A stretch of 64,000 nt of DNA from the NCBI RefSeq assembly GCF_031877795.1, contig NC_133931.1, positions 128,440,621-128,504,620 on the forward strand, written 5' to 3'. A program made the position numbers and the translations under genes. Below are positions 38,237 to 52,435 of the stretch, piece by piece (the first letter of the stretch is position 1; the number at the start of each line of letters is the position of its first letter). Source of the stretch: Strix aluco (Eukaryota; Chordata; Aves; Strigiformes; Strigidae). The notes under the pieces were generated by a model. That model was given only the letters and a program-made list of their open reading frames with translations, was not told where the DNA came from and did no database searches.

Positions 38237-41200
38237 ATATATTGCCTTGAAATGAATTCCCTTAGCACAGAGCTAGAGTAGCACAACAAAATGTAATTTA
38301 TGTCTGTTAGCACAAGCTTGAGTTAGCACAGCTCAAGGACTCAAGCAGATAAAAGTTCCTGAAAGGATCAGTGGGCAAGAGAGCGCCTTTGTTCAGATAA
38401 AGACATTCCTACATTTCCATGCACCAAAGAAGGGATAGAAGAAACTTATTGTGGGAAAAGGAATGTGCAGAAATTAAGACAGAAGAGACACAGGGCAGAA
38501 CCAATGATGGCATTTATATAGGAATTTGGTACCTTGCCTTCTACACTCTAATAAGGACAGTACCTATTCAGTAGTGGCATTTCTTTTATTTACTATAACC
38601 AGTCTATTACATTTCAGGCACATATCAACAACTTGCTGAATTCTTACTGTAAGACTCAACATTCTGTGCAGTTCCCCAAGCAAAACTGTGCAGAAATAAT
38701 TGGTCTGCAAGAAAAGCATCTACCAGACTGAAGAGAGCATACCAAGTTCACACGATAACACCTTTAGTACCCCTTTGCAACTCTTATGAGACGCAGTGTA
38801 TGAAATTACATTTAAAACAGGCTTAGATATAAAAGGCATGTTAAATATATACCATTTGAATAAATACCATATGAAGTCTGCATTGAAATCAGTATTATAA
38901 TAATTTCTAATAGAAGGTCCTTGGCAGACCAATTAAAAAAAAACACTGAACAGAGATACTGAAGTATCTTTACACTGTCCCTATTTTGTCTCAGGAAAAT
39001 TGCATAATTGATTGAAAACACCATCAATGAGACAAATTAAGACTTTGCCTAGGAGATTAGTGTTTTCTCTGTTTAGTTTACGTGGAGCAAAAAGCTTTCA
39101 TTAATGCTTACTGATTGCCATGCTTGGCTCATGCTTGCATGTGCACAGATATGTCTGTTATTTATGTAATACCCAAGTTTCTTATACATACATAACTATT
39201 TCTGACCCAAACCCACGAACACTTTGAAAAACATGTCCTGAAAGGATGCATTCCAACCTTTTCACATCATCAATATATTTTCTTTACTCAGAAGAAGAGC
39301 AAGTAGATTACATGTGAGTGGGACATTTTCTACTTCTGGAAAGGTCAGTATCTCTGACCTTGTGAGGGGATCATTGGATACTGATATGTCTGTGCATCAC
39401 TAGTCCATCTGTCAATGACTACAGGGCAAGATTCAAGCAGTTCAGCCTAAATATAAGAGTCTTATTGTATCAGTGCGAACTCATCAGTTAACATAGTCAA
39501 ATAAAGCCAGATTAAGTAATATTAGAAACTGAAAAGAAGATCACTGACGATCTTCAGACAGAAGGTAGCTATGGAAGATTGACTAATGAGCTTACAAACT
39601 AAATACTTAGCCCAGTTTCACACCTTCACCTGACACAGAAGCAGAGGCATCTCATGTCCACCTGGAATCAGGGTAACACTGAATCTGGGTGAAAAGGAGA
39701 CTCAGCATTGGGTAGAAGAGGTGTAGAAGAATGTAAGTTCAGGTTGTTCTAGTTTCTACAAAGTGGAGTAGCCCAGTGGTGGCTCTATCTTGTCTGAGTT
39801 GGTTTGCCTGCTTAGGCAGCATAAGAATAGAGGGAAATAAAAGAAGCAAAGAGTCACCATGGCTTCAGATGTCATAAAGGGTGCTCTTTATACCAATTGC
39901 ATTTACTCTCCTGGCAAAAAATACACTTGTTCTTCACTAGAAAAAAAAATATTTCTGCAATTAAATAATATGTGAGTGTGTCAAATAAGATTCCTCAAGT
40001 AGCACTGCTCAGATGTCCTGTGTCTACTTCTTGCTGTCATTCATGCATACTGTATGGTCTCCAAATGCTGTTTTATCACCAGCACATCCATTTTGTCAAT
40101 CTCAAATTAATGTAAGTAAACTTCTGAAAGTGAATTACCATGCTCTGCAAAAAAGGTCTTCTTCAGGTACCGAAGTTCACTGCAGAAATAAAAGCTCTTC
40201 AGAATGCTACATGATAAAGCACCACAATACTCATATAGTTTTCCAATTTCCTTTTAGGTAGAACCCTTTAACTACACCTTTCCCTAGTGCAGTCCTTTAA
40301 TTTAAAATTGATTTCCTCATCAAGAAAGGTGGCCTAATTGCATAAAAGGCTCCTTAGTGCAATGAACAATTAGTCGTATTCAGCGTGTTTTAGTCTCAAA
40401 ACAGCAGATGTCAACAGTCTTGCAGATTTCAGATATACAAATCAATGGCACCATCTGAAAACTAAAAAGAGCTTGGTTTATATTAGTCTAACAACTAACA
40501 AGAGCTTGGTTTATATTTTGAGTAATATGCATTTGAAAAGAACACATCACTTCCCACTTAGAAGTTGTATGTTCTTTTTATTTTGTTCTTTACCATCAAC
40601 TCCCGTGGTGTAAGAAGCAAAAAGTTTTCAATATGAGGAAAGGTGAAGCCTGCTTTAGGCTCCCCACATGAAGTCTTATACCAAGGGTATATGAAGGAAC
40701 AGAAGAAATTGGACAAAAGTGCTTAGTAATTGTTTAAAGCAGCATTAAATGTTAATAAAATTGGAACATTTTGAAAAAATGTAGATGCCTCTGTTGGCAA
40801 GGAGTGATCCAGCTAAGATAAGCTCTGCATAAAAGTACCTTCTTATCATTAAATGTTTGTAATTGGCAGCTCTAAATTGTTCTTTCTTTATCCCCCCTAT
40901 ATGCTGGTTTTTTGGTTACAACATTATTGGCTGCTAATTTTATTTTTGTCCTGTGATAATGTATAAAAGTTACTGTGAAACTAATGTGAACATACTGTGA
41001 GTTTAATGTGCACCTCTTGCTGTTATTAGATAGGGCTGCAGGGCAGGCCTGCTTGGGTTTACTGCATGGATATGTTTTATTATGTAACAAACACAGCTAA
41101 AGCTGATAACAGCTTTAGATAAATATATAATTGAAGATATTTTCCTGTCTGCAGGGAAAAATAGAAAACATTCACTGTATACCTTGAGAGGGAAATAAAC

Positions 41201-44200
41201 AGCATGAACTAAGGAGGATGACCTGAAGAGAGATGTGTTTTGTACACAACAGGACAAGCTAAGTCATCAGTCCTTTGCATAACAGGAGTTATAGACATAG
41301 ACAAAATATATTATCCAAAGATTTATTCAAATCAACCATTATCCAGAGATTCTGTATGTCCCAGTTTGAAGTTTTAACAGACATTGATAGCATTACCACA
41401 CCCTGACTGGGCTTCAGCTATTTCATATAAGCTACGTTTAGTTTGTAGATTATCCTTTCAAGTTTCCAGTCCTAGGCACAGTTTACAGTGCAGTCAAGCT
41501 CCTTATCACCCCTAGATCCAGGCATGCATCTAGTCAACCCTCAGGACTGCAGCTTTCACAGAGGAGAAATCCAGGCATGCTGGCCAAATGGACTTTATCA
41601 GCTAAGCATAGCAGCGGCCAGTGCTGATTCTTGGCATTACTGATGCTGATACTGTGGATGTGGCAGTACACACAATTTTGTCCTCAGGACAACTTTTATG
41701 TATTCTAAGGAAAGCCATATCTGAAATGATAACTAAACTCTTAGTATAAAGTGCAGTATTACTCTAATGTTAATGGGACCTTCTATGTTCCATAACATTT
41801 TGAAAATCAGGACACCCACATAGGATTTAAAGAACCATGCTTTAGATTAGTAATTTTGACATGTTTGGAACTAAAAGGGGTGTGCCTCATGAGTAAGATT
41901 AAGGGCAATATGTAGTTGAATACCTGGTTCCCAAAGAAATTCACTAAAATTTGAGCACTAGTGTATTTTTGGCATTTCAACTTATATATATAGATATATA
42001 CATAGTCTTTGAAGTAGCTCTAAAAATATCACAGATTGCTCTCCTTTTCCTGAAACAGTCTATATGAATTGTCCTGGTTTAATTTATTTTTTTCACTACA
42101 GGAAAGTCCTCCCCTCTCAATTCAAATGTGAAAAATGTATCTGTTTTCACCCACATCAATTTCTTTCCAATTGACTGGACTTCTTTATCTATATACACCT
42201 AGAGAAGAATTTCAGACCACCAGTGACCTCATCCAAAAAAAGGAATTACTTCAAGTTTATGTGGCATAATAGCAATGCAACCAAATATGCTTCTTCATAT
42301 TTTTTAATTGAAGGACTGAATAAGATTTCTGGAAAAGAATCCCCAGATACTACATCCCACTATTCTTTGGCAGCTGGGAAAGAAGATGGTTGTTTTATTG
42401 CTTGCAAATAATCATTTTACTGTTATAACTATAAAGGATATTTTTTAAAAATACTGCTTATCATTTGCAGCCTACCTTCCAGCAGGCAGCAGGTCCCTGC
42501 ACCACTTATTGTAACACACAAAAGGAAAGACTTTTTAAAAACACTTTTTGAATTTAGGATAAATTTCAGAATATGATATTTTATGTATTATCCAAAACAT
42601 GTATTTTGTCTTTCTCTTTTTATTAGTTCCCAGCACCCAGCTATATTTTCCAATGCTTACCAAAGCCTTTTATATATGCTTTAAGTAGGTTACATTTTTA
42701 GAAGGCAGAAAAGGAACCAGAAGTCAAAATAGGTCCCACTGTCTTGATCAGATAACACAGGAAGATTGTACCCAATCAGCAAACAAACAAAAAGGGATTT
42801 ATTCTCCTCTAGGCGTGAGTCCCATTTGCAGCAAGGATGCTGTCAGGAACAGGGTGGCATTTCCTTAATTCCACAGAGGAATCTGAGCTCATTTAAGAAC
42901 TGAGTTTCCTCATGATGGGGAGAACCAACCAGTTTGTCTCTTTCCAGCCTCAACTCAACATGCTCCCAGCACATCCTTCCTACACCTCAAGAGCTTTATA
43001 CATCCAGCAGTGATGATAGCAGTACCAAGGAAAGAGTGAAATTTATGCTGTTGAGAGGGGCATAGATTTCCTTAGAGCCACATCTGTCTAGAGAACTCTG
43101 CAGTTGCAGGAGATCCACCATAAAAGGTCCCATCTCAGGGAGCCAAATCAACAGTGCTGCAATTTTTGCCTTGCCACACAGCGCAGAGGGAGCATCACAT
43201 TGACACAGGCAGAGCTAATGAAAGAAGCTACAGCCATCTCACGGGTAAATCCACCTCCAGGCATATCCAGCACTCATTCCAATGGGGAAGCAGCTCTACT
43301 GACTACGAATCATCTGGGGGGTTCTCCCATATTCCCAGGTAACTAGTTAAATCTTTTATCTGGCACCTGTACTCTGACTAACACCAAAAAAAAGAGTTAA
43401 AAGTATATAGCTCTAAATGTACCTCACTCAACATGAACTTAACAAAAATAGCAATTTCTACGTGTCAGTCTCTGCAAGTATTTAACTATATGTTAATATT
43501 ATATGTTGATTTCCTTTCATCTGCTCATGGTTCATCAATAGTTTGCAAAGAATTTAATTAGGACAAGTTAACTAAGTATTTGCAATTGCTATCAAAACTG
43601 TACAGACATTCCAAACTGAGCTAATCTAAGAAATCTGTAGCTGAGTCCATGGAAGAACAAGAAACCCAAACCACAGAAGCTCTACAGCATCTTCATTTAA
43701 AAAAATCAGAAATTTTATACATTCAGAAAGAGATGTGGTTCAAGTAAACACATTTAGTGTATCTCCTGTCAGTGGCTTTCCCTTGTTGACTCAAATCATA
43801 GTGAGAAAAAAAAATTCTTAAATAAATGTACTGAAAACTGGGAAAACAGGAAAAGCATTCTCCAATTCCCAGTGTGAAACTAAAGGCTTGCTCTCAGTAG
43901 AGTAAGGATTGATTTTCCCATCCTCAATGTCAAGCTAATTTGTTTCTAATTTTAATGGGATTAACCTACACAAATTATCCATTGGCCAGTAAAGGCTTCT
44001 GAGAATACAGCATTTTACAACACTGCAGCATTTGTAGGTTTAACTTCCAGTTTATTAAAGGCTTCCAAAATAGCGGTTAGTATAAACTATATTAAATATC
44101 TTTTGAGGATTTTGCATTTTTTTTTTAATTGGGACCTGATGAACACCATGTGATGCCAAGGAAATCTGAGCTTCATGGCATGAAAGTTTCCTTGCAAAGA

Positions 44201-47089
44201 AATATATCACACAGTGGAGCAACTTCCCAGAGGACAGGCTGTCAGTTTTTTTAACTGTCTGGATCACACTTTCGGTAGAATACTGACTAACAGTGTTATT
44301 TAACCTCTTTTCATATGGAGGACCATTTATAGCTTTTAAAAAAAATACTTAAAGACTGTCTTGTACAGGGTTCTCACAGTACCTTGTCATTTCCAACCAA
44401 ATAAGAATCAGACTAAATCTTGAATATTCAGTTTTTTACTCTTAATGCCCAATATTTTATTTGCTTAATTCCTTATTTATATTCCAAGGACAATGTAGCT
44501 GGTTTTTTACTAATTTTTTCCAAGCCAAGATTTTGATGTCTTAAAGATCAACAGTGATCCATGGATTTCAAATTGTGAAAAGCAGCCATACAGATAAATG
44601 AAGCTAACTTTCACGATATATATTGCCCCTAGTTTCCATAATATATTTTACTAACATTCAGGAGAAAATGCGTTGAAAAATACACACAGCCATCAGAAGA
44701 CATTTACAGGAATTTGACCTTACCAATGGACTAGACCCAGAAACTAAATCTGAGTGCTTCAGTAATGATGTTTAAAAGTATGTGTGTGTGTACTTCAAAT
44801 GTTATGCTTCTGTGCAAATGAGGAACAATTTAAGAACAGAAAAGGAAACTAAGCCCTAGGGTATAACTACTTGAGGAAGAAGCTATCTTTTTAATTAGTA
44901 TTTTCTACAGAGCACAACTAGAGTATTTAGCTACAGTCATAACTAATAAGGATAATAAAGGAAAGTACATTTTTAGGACTAAATCAGTTGCTGGGGAAAA
45001 AGAGTGCAATGTCGTATGTGTTACTTAACTGGACAAATAATTGTCAGGCACAGCTGAGGAAAGGCCATAGGTGATGTACCCACACACACAATAGTGAACC
45101 AAACATCCTTACAGAGTACAGCCGACAGCACAGCAGAGATTTCACCAAGTCCAAAGTGCTCAAATGTTGGCTTACCCCCTTGCTTCACCAGTGACTCTCA
45201 AACCGAGCTAGAATCAGAAGAGCAAGAGAAAGGCTGTTTAGACATGCAGCGTGTGCACTGGGAATGATGGATGAGCAGTGCCTTGGGTGTTCCCATCTCC
45301 ATAGGAAGAGCTATCCGAACCCTCTGTGATCTATTCTCTGAGCAGCAGGAGACTAGATCAAGGCAAAGACATTCTTTTCCTGTCTTACACACAGCTCCCA
45401 CAAGAGTCAATACCAGGCTTTTATCGAGCAATGAGTTACTTCAGCAAGTCAAACTCCTTTTGGAGTTTTTACATTAACATGCAGCCTAACTGGTAGCTTT
45501 TTTAAAAATAATGCTCTTAAAGCTTAGGTGAATTAGATTTTCCTTTTAAAATGTTTACTATTCAAATATAGGATGGTGTGTTTTATGTGTCTTCACTGCC
45601 ACCTTTTGGTCAAACCTTTTTCTTATTGCTTTTCTTTTTTTAATTTATCATTTCTTTTTAAAGCAATACACAAACAGCAACGTAACAAAACAAACAAACA
45701 AACCCCAAAAACCTGAAAGTATATCCAGAGCAAGAGAATGTGCAAGATGATACAAATACAACTTTTCAGTGTCAACATTTCCAAAGCCTAAAACAAGAAG
45801 AAAAAAAAAAAAAAAGTAACAAGAAAAAGGTCAGATGACAAAAACACCAAACCTATTTTATTCTAAATTCACTTACAGAAAGGTTCACTGCCGTTGATTC
45901 ACAGCCCTCCTGAGGCACTGTGATTGAATACAAATTTATAAAGCTGTCTCTGGATATGAATTCAGAGCTAGAGTTTACTTGTTTTCTCTCCATAGATCAA
46001 TGACTTCCACTAAATTCTTTTTTCTTCTGATAGTTAGCTGCTCTTTCAGCAGTATTAGAATTCACATTTGTTCTATGTTAATGCACAGCAGAATCCTATC
46101 TGATGATGAAGGCTGCTTGGTGCCACTAAAAGGCACACATAACATTTGAATAAATTATTATTACCACTACCTTAATGTAAAGTTTATACAGCAACAGCAC
46201 TTAAAATGTAACTGGAGAAGACTTCACTGTATACAGACATATAGTAAAGTGTTTATTCATGACCAAAGTATTTACTGTTCCAAAGAAAATTAGCAATATT
46301 ATTACATTTGTTGATTCCTCAAGTAACCTGTAATGGTTTTCAGCATTGAGGAGCCTCAAAAAGGCATGGAGCTGGCAGTCAGCTCTTTCCCCTTGCTTCC
46401 TGTAGTCTCAGCAAAGGGTAACAGGGAAAGGCTGAGAGGGGGAATGGCTATCACCATCCACCCTGTTATTTCCACCCAGTGAATGGTTCTTAAGAGAGCA
46501 GCTCTGACTGATATTAGCCAAAATACTTTTCAGGCTGTTCTAACACATGCTACGTAGCGGCAGAGCATCAGAAACTGCTAATCCCTAACAGTCTTTTCTT
46601 ACAGCCACCACCCAAGTCATCCACTATCCTCGGGAGATGTAATACAAAATCTGCTTCTAAGTGAAGCTATTTTGCATTCTAATAAATCAGAAAAAAAGTA
46701 TATGCAAGAGAGCTGAACATTATTTTAACTTGTACCTCTACAAAAGAGTCATTTACAAGTATATATCACATGCTAAGACCAACTGGGATCGGGACCCAGA
46801 ATGTGCCTGCTTGTTTATTAAGGGCTTAACTCTTCATCTGTTAAACAAAATGTTACACAGACAGGAAACTGCGTCACCACTTTCTAGCTGTCACAGTGTT
46901 TGAATGAATATTTCTTCTCTGTCAGGCTGTGTAACATGAAGGAACATGTAGAAAAGTGTGTCAATCTGTAGAAAGACCATATACAAGTGACAGAGGCATT
47001 TGTACTTTGGTGCCACACACTTAATAAAGTCTCAGGATTGGAATTTAGCACATCCCAAGCCTAGTGAGTATAGCAATTGCTACTACCCT
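38237..47089. other. AT-rich non-coding DNA, no gene recognised
   Basis: No supported gene. Just beyond the CR1, TTAGCACA/TAGCACAA-type words recur several times at 38,266-38,335. A short direct duplication of AGAGCTTGGTTTATATT lies at about 40,468 and 40,501. An A15 tract is at 45,801-45,815, with CAAA-type simple sequence near 45,690. The frames at 43,104-43,346, 45,198-45,477 and elsewhere show no domain. Confidence 0.6.
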
Positions 47090-47290
47090 TGCTCTGCTCT
47101 AGTATTTGTCCTTAATGATCTCAAAATATTTTCACAGACATCAGGATGAACATCCTTATGTCAAAGAGGGGGAAACAGAGACACAGAGCACAGATGAAAC
47201 TTTTCCAAAGTCATCCAACAAGCTGTCAGAAGCGGCCAGGAAGGAAGTCGTGAGAGTCCTACTCCAGGATGATTTCCTCTAGTCCACCTT
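47090..47290 (+). mobile_element. MIR-like (CORE-type) SINE fragment
   Basis: The segment follows the order of the MIR/CORE-SINE consensus on the plus strand. A CTCAAAATATTTTCACAGACATC block is followed by ATCCTTATGTCAAAGAGGGGGAAACAGAGACACAGAG, which corresponds to the 'fold-down to GGAAACTGAGGCACAGAG' core (positions 47,152-47,188). Then come TTTTCCAAAGTCATCCAACAAG (the 'CAAGGTCACACAGC' part) and GAGAGTCCTACTCCAG. Divergence is high, as expected for this old family. The minus-strand frame at 47,161-47,343 is an accident of the repeat. Confidence 0.55.
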
Positions 47291-50200
47291 GCCTCTCCCA
47301 CCAGCCATGTAGTGGATGCTCTGAGAATGCTCCCTCGGGACACTACCCACGGTTGGTCGGCAGTGTGCTGGCTTAGGGGACAGACATTCGGTTGAGAAAA
47401 CTCATATGCTGAAGTAGTTGGAAAGTGCTGTTGTGTTAGGGCTTATACTGCTGTACATCTTGTCTGGATAAACAAAGTGAGCATCATGGGAGATATCATT
47501 CTGAAATCTCTCTCCAGCATTAATAATCATTTTAATATTCTGGGATTTGTCAGAAGTTCTGATGAGCAGAATATGCTGACTCATACACTGGCACCTTTAT
47601 TTTCAGGCCCCTGATAACTCAGTGGACTTCTGTTTATAGTAGATTTATGAAGTAAACAGCTATTGTAGAAACAGTGAATGAATAAAAAATAAAATTAAAT
47701 AAAGTCAGTGAAAATATTAGTTTGCTTTACTGCTTCTTTCACCTTGCTGCCTCCTTTACGGTAAATTTAGGCCTCCATTATAAAGTATTTAATTACAGAG
47801 ATTTCATTGCTTAATTCTAAGTGTTTATTACTTCAGGAAGGCATTTCAAATAAGTGTCTAATACTGTTTCATGTCACCCTGTTAGTTTATAAGGAAATAA
47901 TTGTTTTCACTGTGTTTTTATGCTTGTTGGACATGACTTAACCCATTTCTGTAATTAAAACAGATTTACTTCTGCTATAAAAACCATAATTGATACAACA
48001 TTTTAATTGCCATTTGTTGCTAGGACTGGTGGTTGTATTAATGCTCAGATTTAGAGCTGTAACAATTTGACAGCAGCTTAACAAGTTATTGAACATCAAC
48101 TGAGTTATGGTAACTTTACATGTGCCTGTTCTTAGTGCACAGCAGATGTGTGATATTGCAGCTTAACATAAACCACAAACTACACAGGGAGCCAAAAAAA
48201 CCCAGCCTTATATCTCAGGAACCTCTGTGGAGTGTCAGCTGGGCCCTGTGCGTGTTCACCATGGAAATCACAGAGACATTCTCTAGTGTTCAACTTCAGA
48301 GGAAAGCAAGCATCAGGTCTGACACTGACCTTCACTTTGGAGCTTGTGGTGTAAGAGCTTCTTACTAAGGATACAAAGTCTGTTAAAGTCAGCGGAAAAA
48401 TACCTGCCCTTGACCTCAATGATCTTTTGATCAGACTTTCACCCCTACAAAAACTATGTGCTATTTCAGCGTGAAATGGATTGGGGAAACAGTGATATAG
48501 GCCCTCAGTTCCATCAGAAGAAGGCGCTCGCAAGAAAAGAAGCATGTTCCATCACAGCCAGACACTGGGAAGTGGGGACCCCTGACTTTTTAGATCACTT
48601 TAACTGAAAGTTTGGCTGCTGCAAGCTGAAGGGTCTTAGAGCTGTATCGGCATTGTAGCTAATTTAGTAATAGAATTAGGGGTGAAAGAAAAACAACTTT
48701 CCAGAAAACCCAAACTAGATAGACACAACACTGGGTATTTGTTTGTTTTTTCTCACCCAGTGCTTTCCTTTATCTTATTAGAGTTGGACTTTGTGCAGTT
48801 TTTTTCAAAATGAAGTTACCCACATCCAAGTTTCCATTTCTCCCAGATAAAACAAACCAGATTAATCGGGACAATGGAAACAGCTTCTTCAGCTTATTTT
48901 TAGTCTTAACAAAAACCAAACAAACAAACAACATCTTCTACTGAAGTTTTACTCTTTAGTCTACTGAAGGTGGCCAAAAAGGGGTTGGGGGAGTGGGGAG
49001 GGTTGGTGAGGGGAGGGCAGGGAGAGCAGAAGCTGTTTACCAGAAATGGAGTAATTCAGTTTCCAAAGTATGTTCTTCTGAAGAGAGAAGGTTGTCACAG
49101 GGAAACAGCTGGCCACATGTAGAAGAGGCAACAGATGGGATGAGGAGAGAAAATATACAGGAAGCAGTTGTTGTTTGTTTCACTGAGTCAAAATATAACT
49201 TCATGTCTTTCAGAAAGATAGCTAGATACACTGGGGAGAGGAGGAGGAGTGCATGTGTGTGGCTGCATATGTAAACACACATACACTGTTTCAACACTGT
49301 TGTGGCAGCAACAGCCACTAAAATGTCCAGGATTTGTGAATGAAAATAGAAGTGGCCAGCATGACATTAAGGAGAGATGCTGTTTCATGGGAGAGTTTTG
49401 CCATTTGCCCATACCATCAAATCTCAAAAGTCTTTCTTGCAGAAGAAAGGGCTTGGTTGCATATGGGATTAACATTTCTCCTGTAGATTACACTATAGAG
49501 TGCTGCTAATAAAGGGTAAAACTAAGTATTTTTGTACAAAATTTTAAGGACCACAGCAGCAAGCTCTTTCAGTATGGAACATTCCGGTATCTTACACATG
49601 AATGAAATTGTCCCATAATTTACTGAAGAATTTCCACAGAGGACATTCTATAGGGCTAAGACAAGTTCTGTTGTGATGCCAGATAAGGAACAATTCCACC
49701 AAAGTAACATCACAAAACACTAGTGTCAGGCAGATGTGATGCTGAGTCAAGCTCACACAGTAGAAATAGGCATCCCTACCAATCATTTTCAAATTACTGA
49801 TTTAACTTTAAATACAAGGCAACTTCTCTCTCTGCTCCAATGCAGTCCCATTTATTCTAACTCACATGCACTACTCTATACCAAACAGATTCAGAGTTTC
49901 ATTTAATATTTCTGACTTTACAATATAACTACATTTTAGAGCAGGAAGACTTGTATGAGGAAACATACAAGTTTTCTCTTATATAATTTCTATCCTTTTT
50001 CTTCATTATAATTGTATGTATATATATTTAGTACTGCTACAGTGTTTGACTTGTTTATGAAAATCCTTGCAACATGTAAATGTTCTGTCTAAACTCGTAT
50101 TTGAAATTAATGTATTACCAAGACAATTTATTTCATCACATTTTATTTTGCTCCACTGATCTGTTAAATGTGTTGCACCTCTCTTCCTTTGAAAGGCATT

Positions 50201-51824
50201 ATAAAAAAGACCAACCTCTCACTTCTTCTAGAATTACAAATAGCTATGTACATTTTATACAACTTTGTGTGTGCGTGCAAAAACATACAAAGGCAACAGT
50301 TGTGTTTTTTCTTCAGCACCAAAGCAGTAATAGTTGGGCAGTATGAATAAAACCAAAACTGGACAAAGTTCTATAATTTATTTTTATGACTTTGCCAGTA
50401 TCTTTATTGAAATGTAATCAATCCCTTCAACTATTTTTGTACCAGTGACTTTTAGATAACATAGGTACATATATTTTGAGTTCTTTTTAAACAGGATAGT
50501 CAGGATAAGTGAAGAAAATTATGTTCTGTCAACATAAAATAGTCCTTGTGAGTCCAAAAGGTTAACACTCTATACTATAAAACACAAACAATACTAAATT
50601 AAAGGTTTTGAAAGTACTTTGTTCTAACTTTTCCTTCTAAGTTGTGTTTTGGGAGTGTATATTAGGACGGGTTGTTGGGATTTCTGTTTTTCTGAAAGCT
50701 CTAAATTTACAAGAGGTGGCAGTCAGTAGAACTGGGAATCATTTAGTCATGAGTCAATCAAAAGGAATATCCTTTGACTGACAAAAATAAGAGGTTTATG
50801 GCTTACCAAACGAATTCATTAAAGAATATTCATTAAATACTTCTATAGCAGTCATTTAGGCAAGTTCCTCAAAGATGCTAAAGCATCCTTAGGAGTATCA
50901 GCCTACTTAGGTTTCTTAGGTGTGCAAAGCACCACAACATCTAAAAGTTAGATAGATATCCTGCAGAATGGAATTCACAAAGCTCCAGACAGTTGTTTTA
51001 GGCAATAAGAAAGTGCTTGTAAACTTAAATGATCTCTTAAGTGAGAGTAAAGGATGAATAAAAACACTCAATCCCTTGTAGGTCACCTAATAACATTCAG
51101 GAGCATAGATCCTGTCTTCGAAGTCTCTATTTTTTTCATGAAATGTTGAGTAAGGAAGTAAGGGCAATGTTGTCAGCTGATGCAGATTAGGAAGGAAAAT
51201 AAAAATCACGTTGTAGTTTATGACAAAGCCAAGACTGTTACAGATCCATATTGACAATCAGGAAACTATGATAATAATTCGTTTTAAGAAAACCCTGTTT
51301 CCTGAGCTTTGCTCAGAATGAGTTTCTCTACATTGTTTCATCTTCTGATATTGTTTCTGAAAATAGATAGATGAGACATATGCAATTTTTCTACTAAGTA
51401 GTTTAAAGATCTTCTGGCTTGACTCTCACTTCTTTGTGAAGGTATTGCCAAGCTTTCATTTGGTAGCCTGCAGTGATTAAATCCATGTCAATGTCTGTCT
51501 TTACTTTCACTGCACTCTCCCTGCCTCCATTTTCAGTGAGATCTCAAGCAGAATTGGCAGAGGCAGAGTTCTCAGAGTGCTGTTAATGGTAAGTTACCTT
51601 AGGTCAACAACTCTAGTAAAGCAAGTGTGCCAAAGAGACTAGCAACATAGCAGAAAACCAGACTTCTACTCTAGACTTCAAGTGTGAGCAATAACCAAAT
51701 AAAAAATGACCTGAAAGAAGATTTCTGAGTACACTTCCTGTGATATGGATTTAATCAAACTCTTATGCCCATCATTCAACCTCCATATTCAAGCTAGTAA
51801 AATCTCAAGTCCAGCTCCTGAATG
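47291..51824. other. Non-coding DNA, no gene recognised
   Basis: No supported gene. The part from 47,690 to 48,120 is rich in TAATTA/ATTA cores and has little simple sequence; it looks more like a possible conserved non-coding element than random AT-rich DNA, but that is only an impression. The phrase near 48,378-48,445 (AAAGTCAGCGG ... CCTCAATGATCTTTTGATCAG) resembles old amniote repeats. A purine-rich GGGGAGGG-type stretch lies at about 48,979-49,030. The overlapping frames at 48,993-49,509 have no domain support. Confidence 0.55.
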
Positions 51825-52435
51825 TTTAAATGGAATTTCCTGTATTTCAATTTGTGCCCATTGTCTCTTGTCCTGTCACTGAGAAAAGTCTGGCTCTTCT
51901 TTACTCCCTCCCATCAGGTCTACGCATAGACAAGATGTGACCATGCCTTCACTTCTCCAAGCTAAGCAGTCCACCTTCTCTTATGTCAGATGCTCCAATC
52001 CTTTATTCATCATGCTTCATTGGACTCATTCAAGTATGTCCATGTCTCATTCATACTGGGGAGCCCAGAACTGTACACAGCACCCTAGATGTGGAGTGCT
52101 GAGTAGAGGAGAATGGTAACCTCCGTCAACCCACTGGCATTGCTCTGCTTACTGCAGCCCAGGAGATTGTTGGTCTTCTTTGTTGCAAGGGTGCTCATGT
52201 CCATTTGGTGTCTACCAGGACCTCCAAGGGCTCTTCTGCCAAGCTTCTTTCCAGCTGGTTGGCCACCAGCCTGTTTTCGTGTATGGGTTTATTTCTTCCT
52301 GGGTGCAGGACTTTGTTGAACTTCATGAGGTTTCTGCTGGCCTGTTTCTCCAGCCTGCTGAAGTGACTCTGAATGGTAGCACAACCATCTGCTGTGTCAA
52401 CCACTCACCCCACTTTTTGTGTCTCCTGCAAAGCT
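51825..52435 (-). mobile_element. CR1 LINE fragment, ORF2 C-terminal part, minus strand
   Basis: Read on the minus strand this is the distal part of a CR1 ORF2, truncated at both ends. Landmarks on the plus strand are TTTGTGCCCATTGTCTCTTG, then TCTGGCTCTTCTTTACTCCC. GGGGAGCCCAGAACTGTACACAGC follows at about 52,058. GTCTACCAGGACCTCCAAGG, CTGAATGGTAGCACAACCATCTG and TTTGTGTCTCCTGCAAAGCTT close the match; the last corresponds to the catalytic 'FADDTK' region of the reverse transcriptase. Many differences from the 35-38 kb copy and no open sense frame show that it is older. The 139-codon plus-strand frame at 52,180-52,599 is antisense to this element and not a gene. Confidence 0.88.

Noticed and set aside
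48180..48545. 121-codon minus-strand frame
   Set aside because: It overlaps sequence resembling an old amniote repeat and shows no domain.
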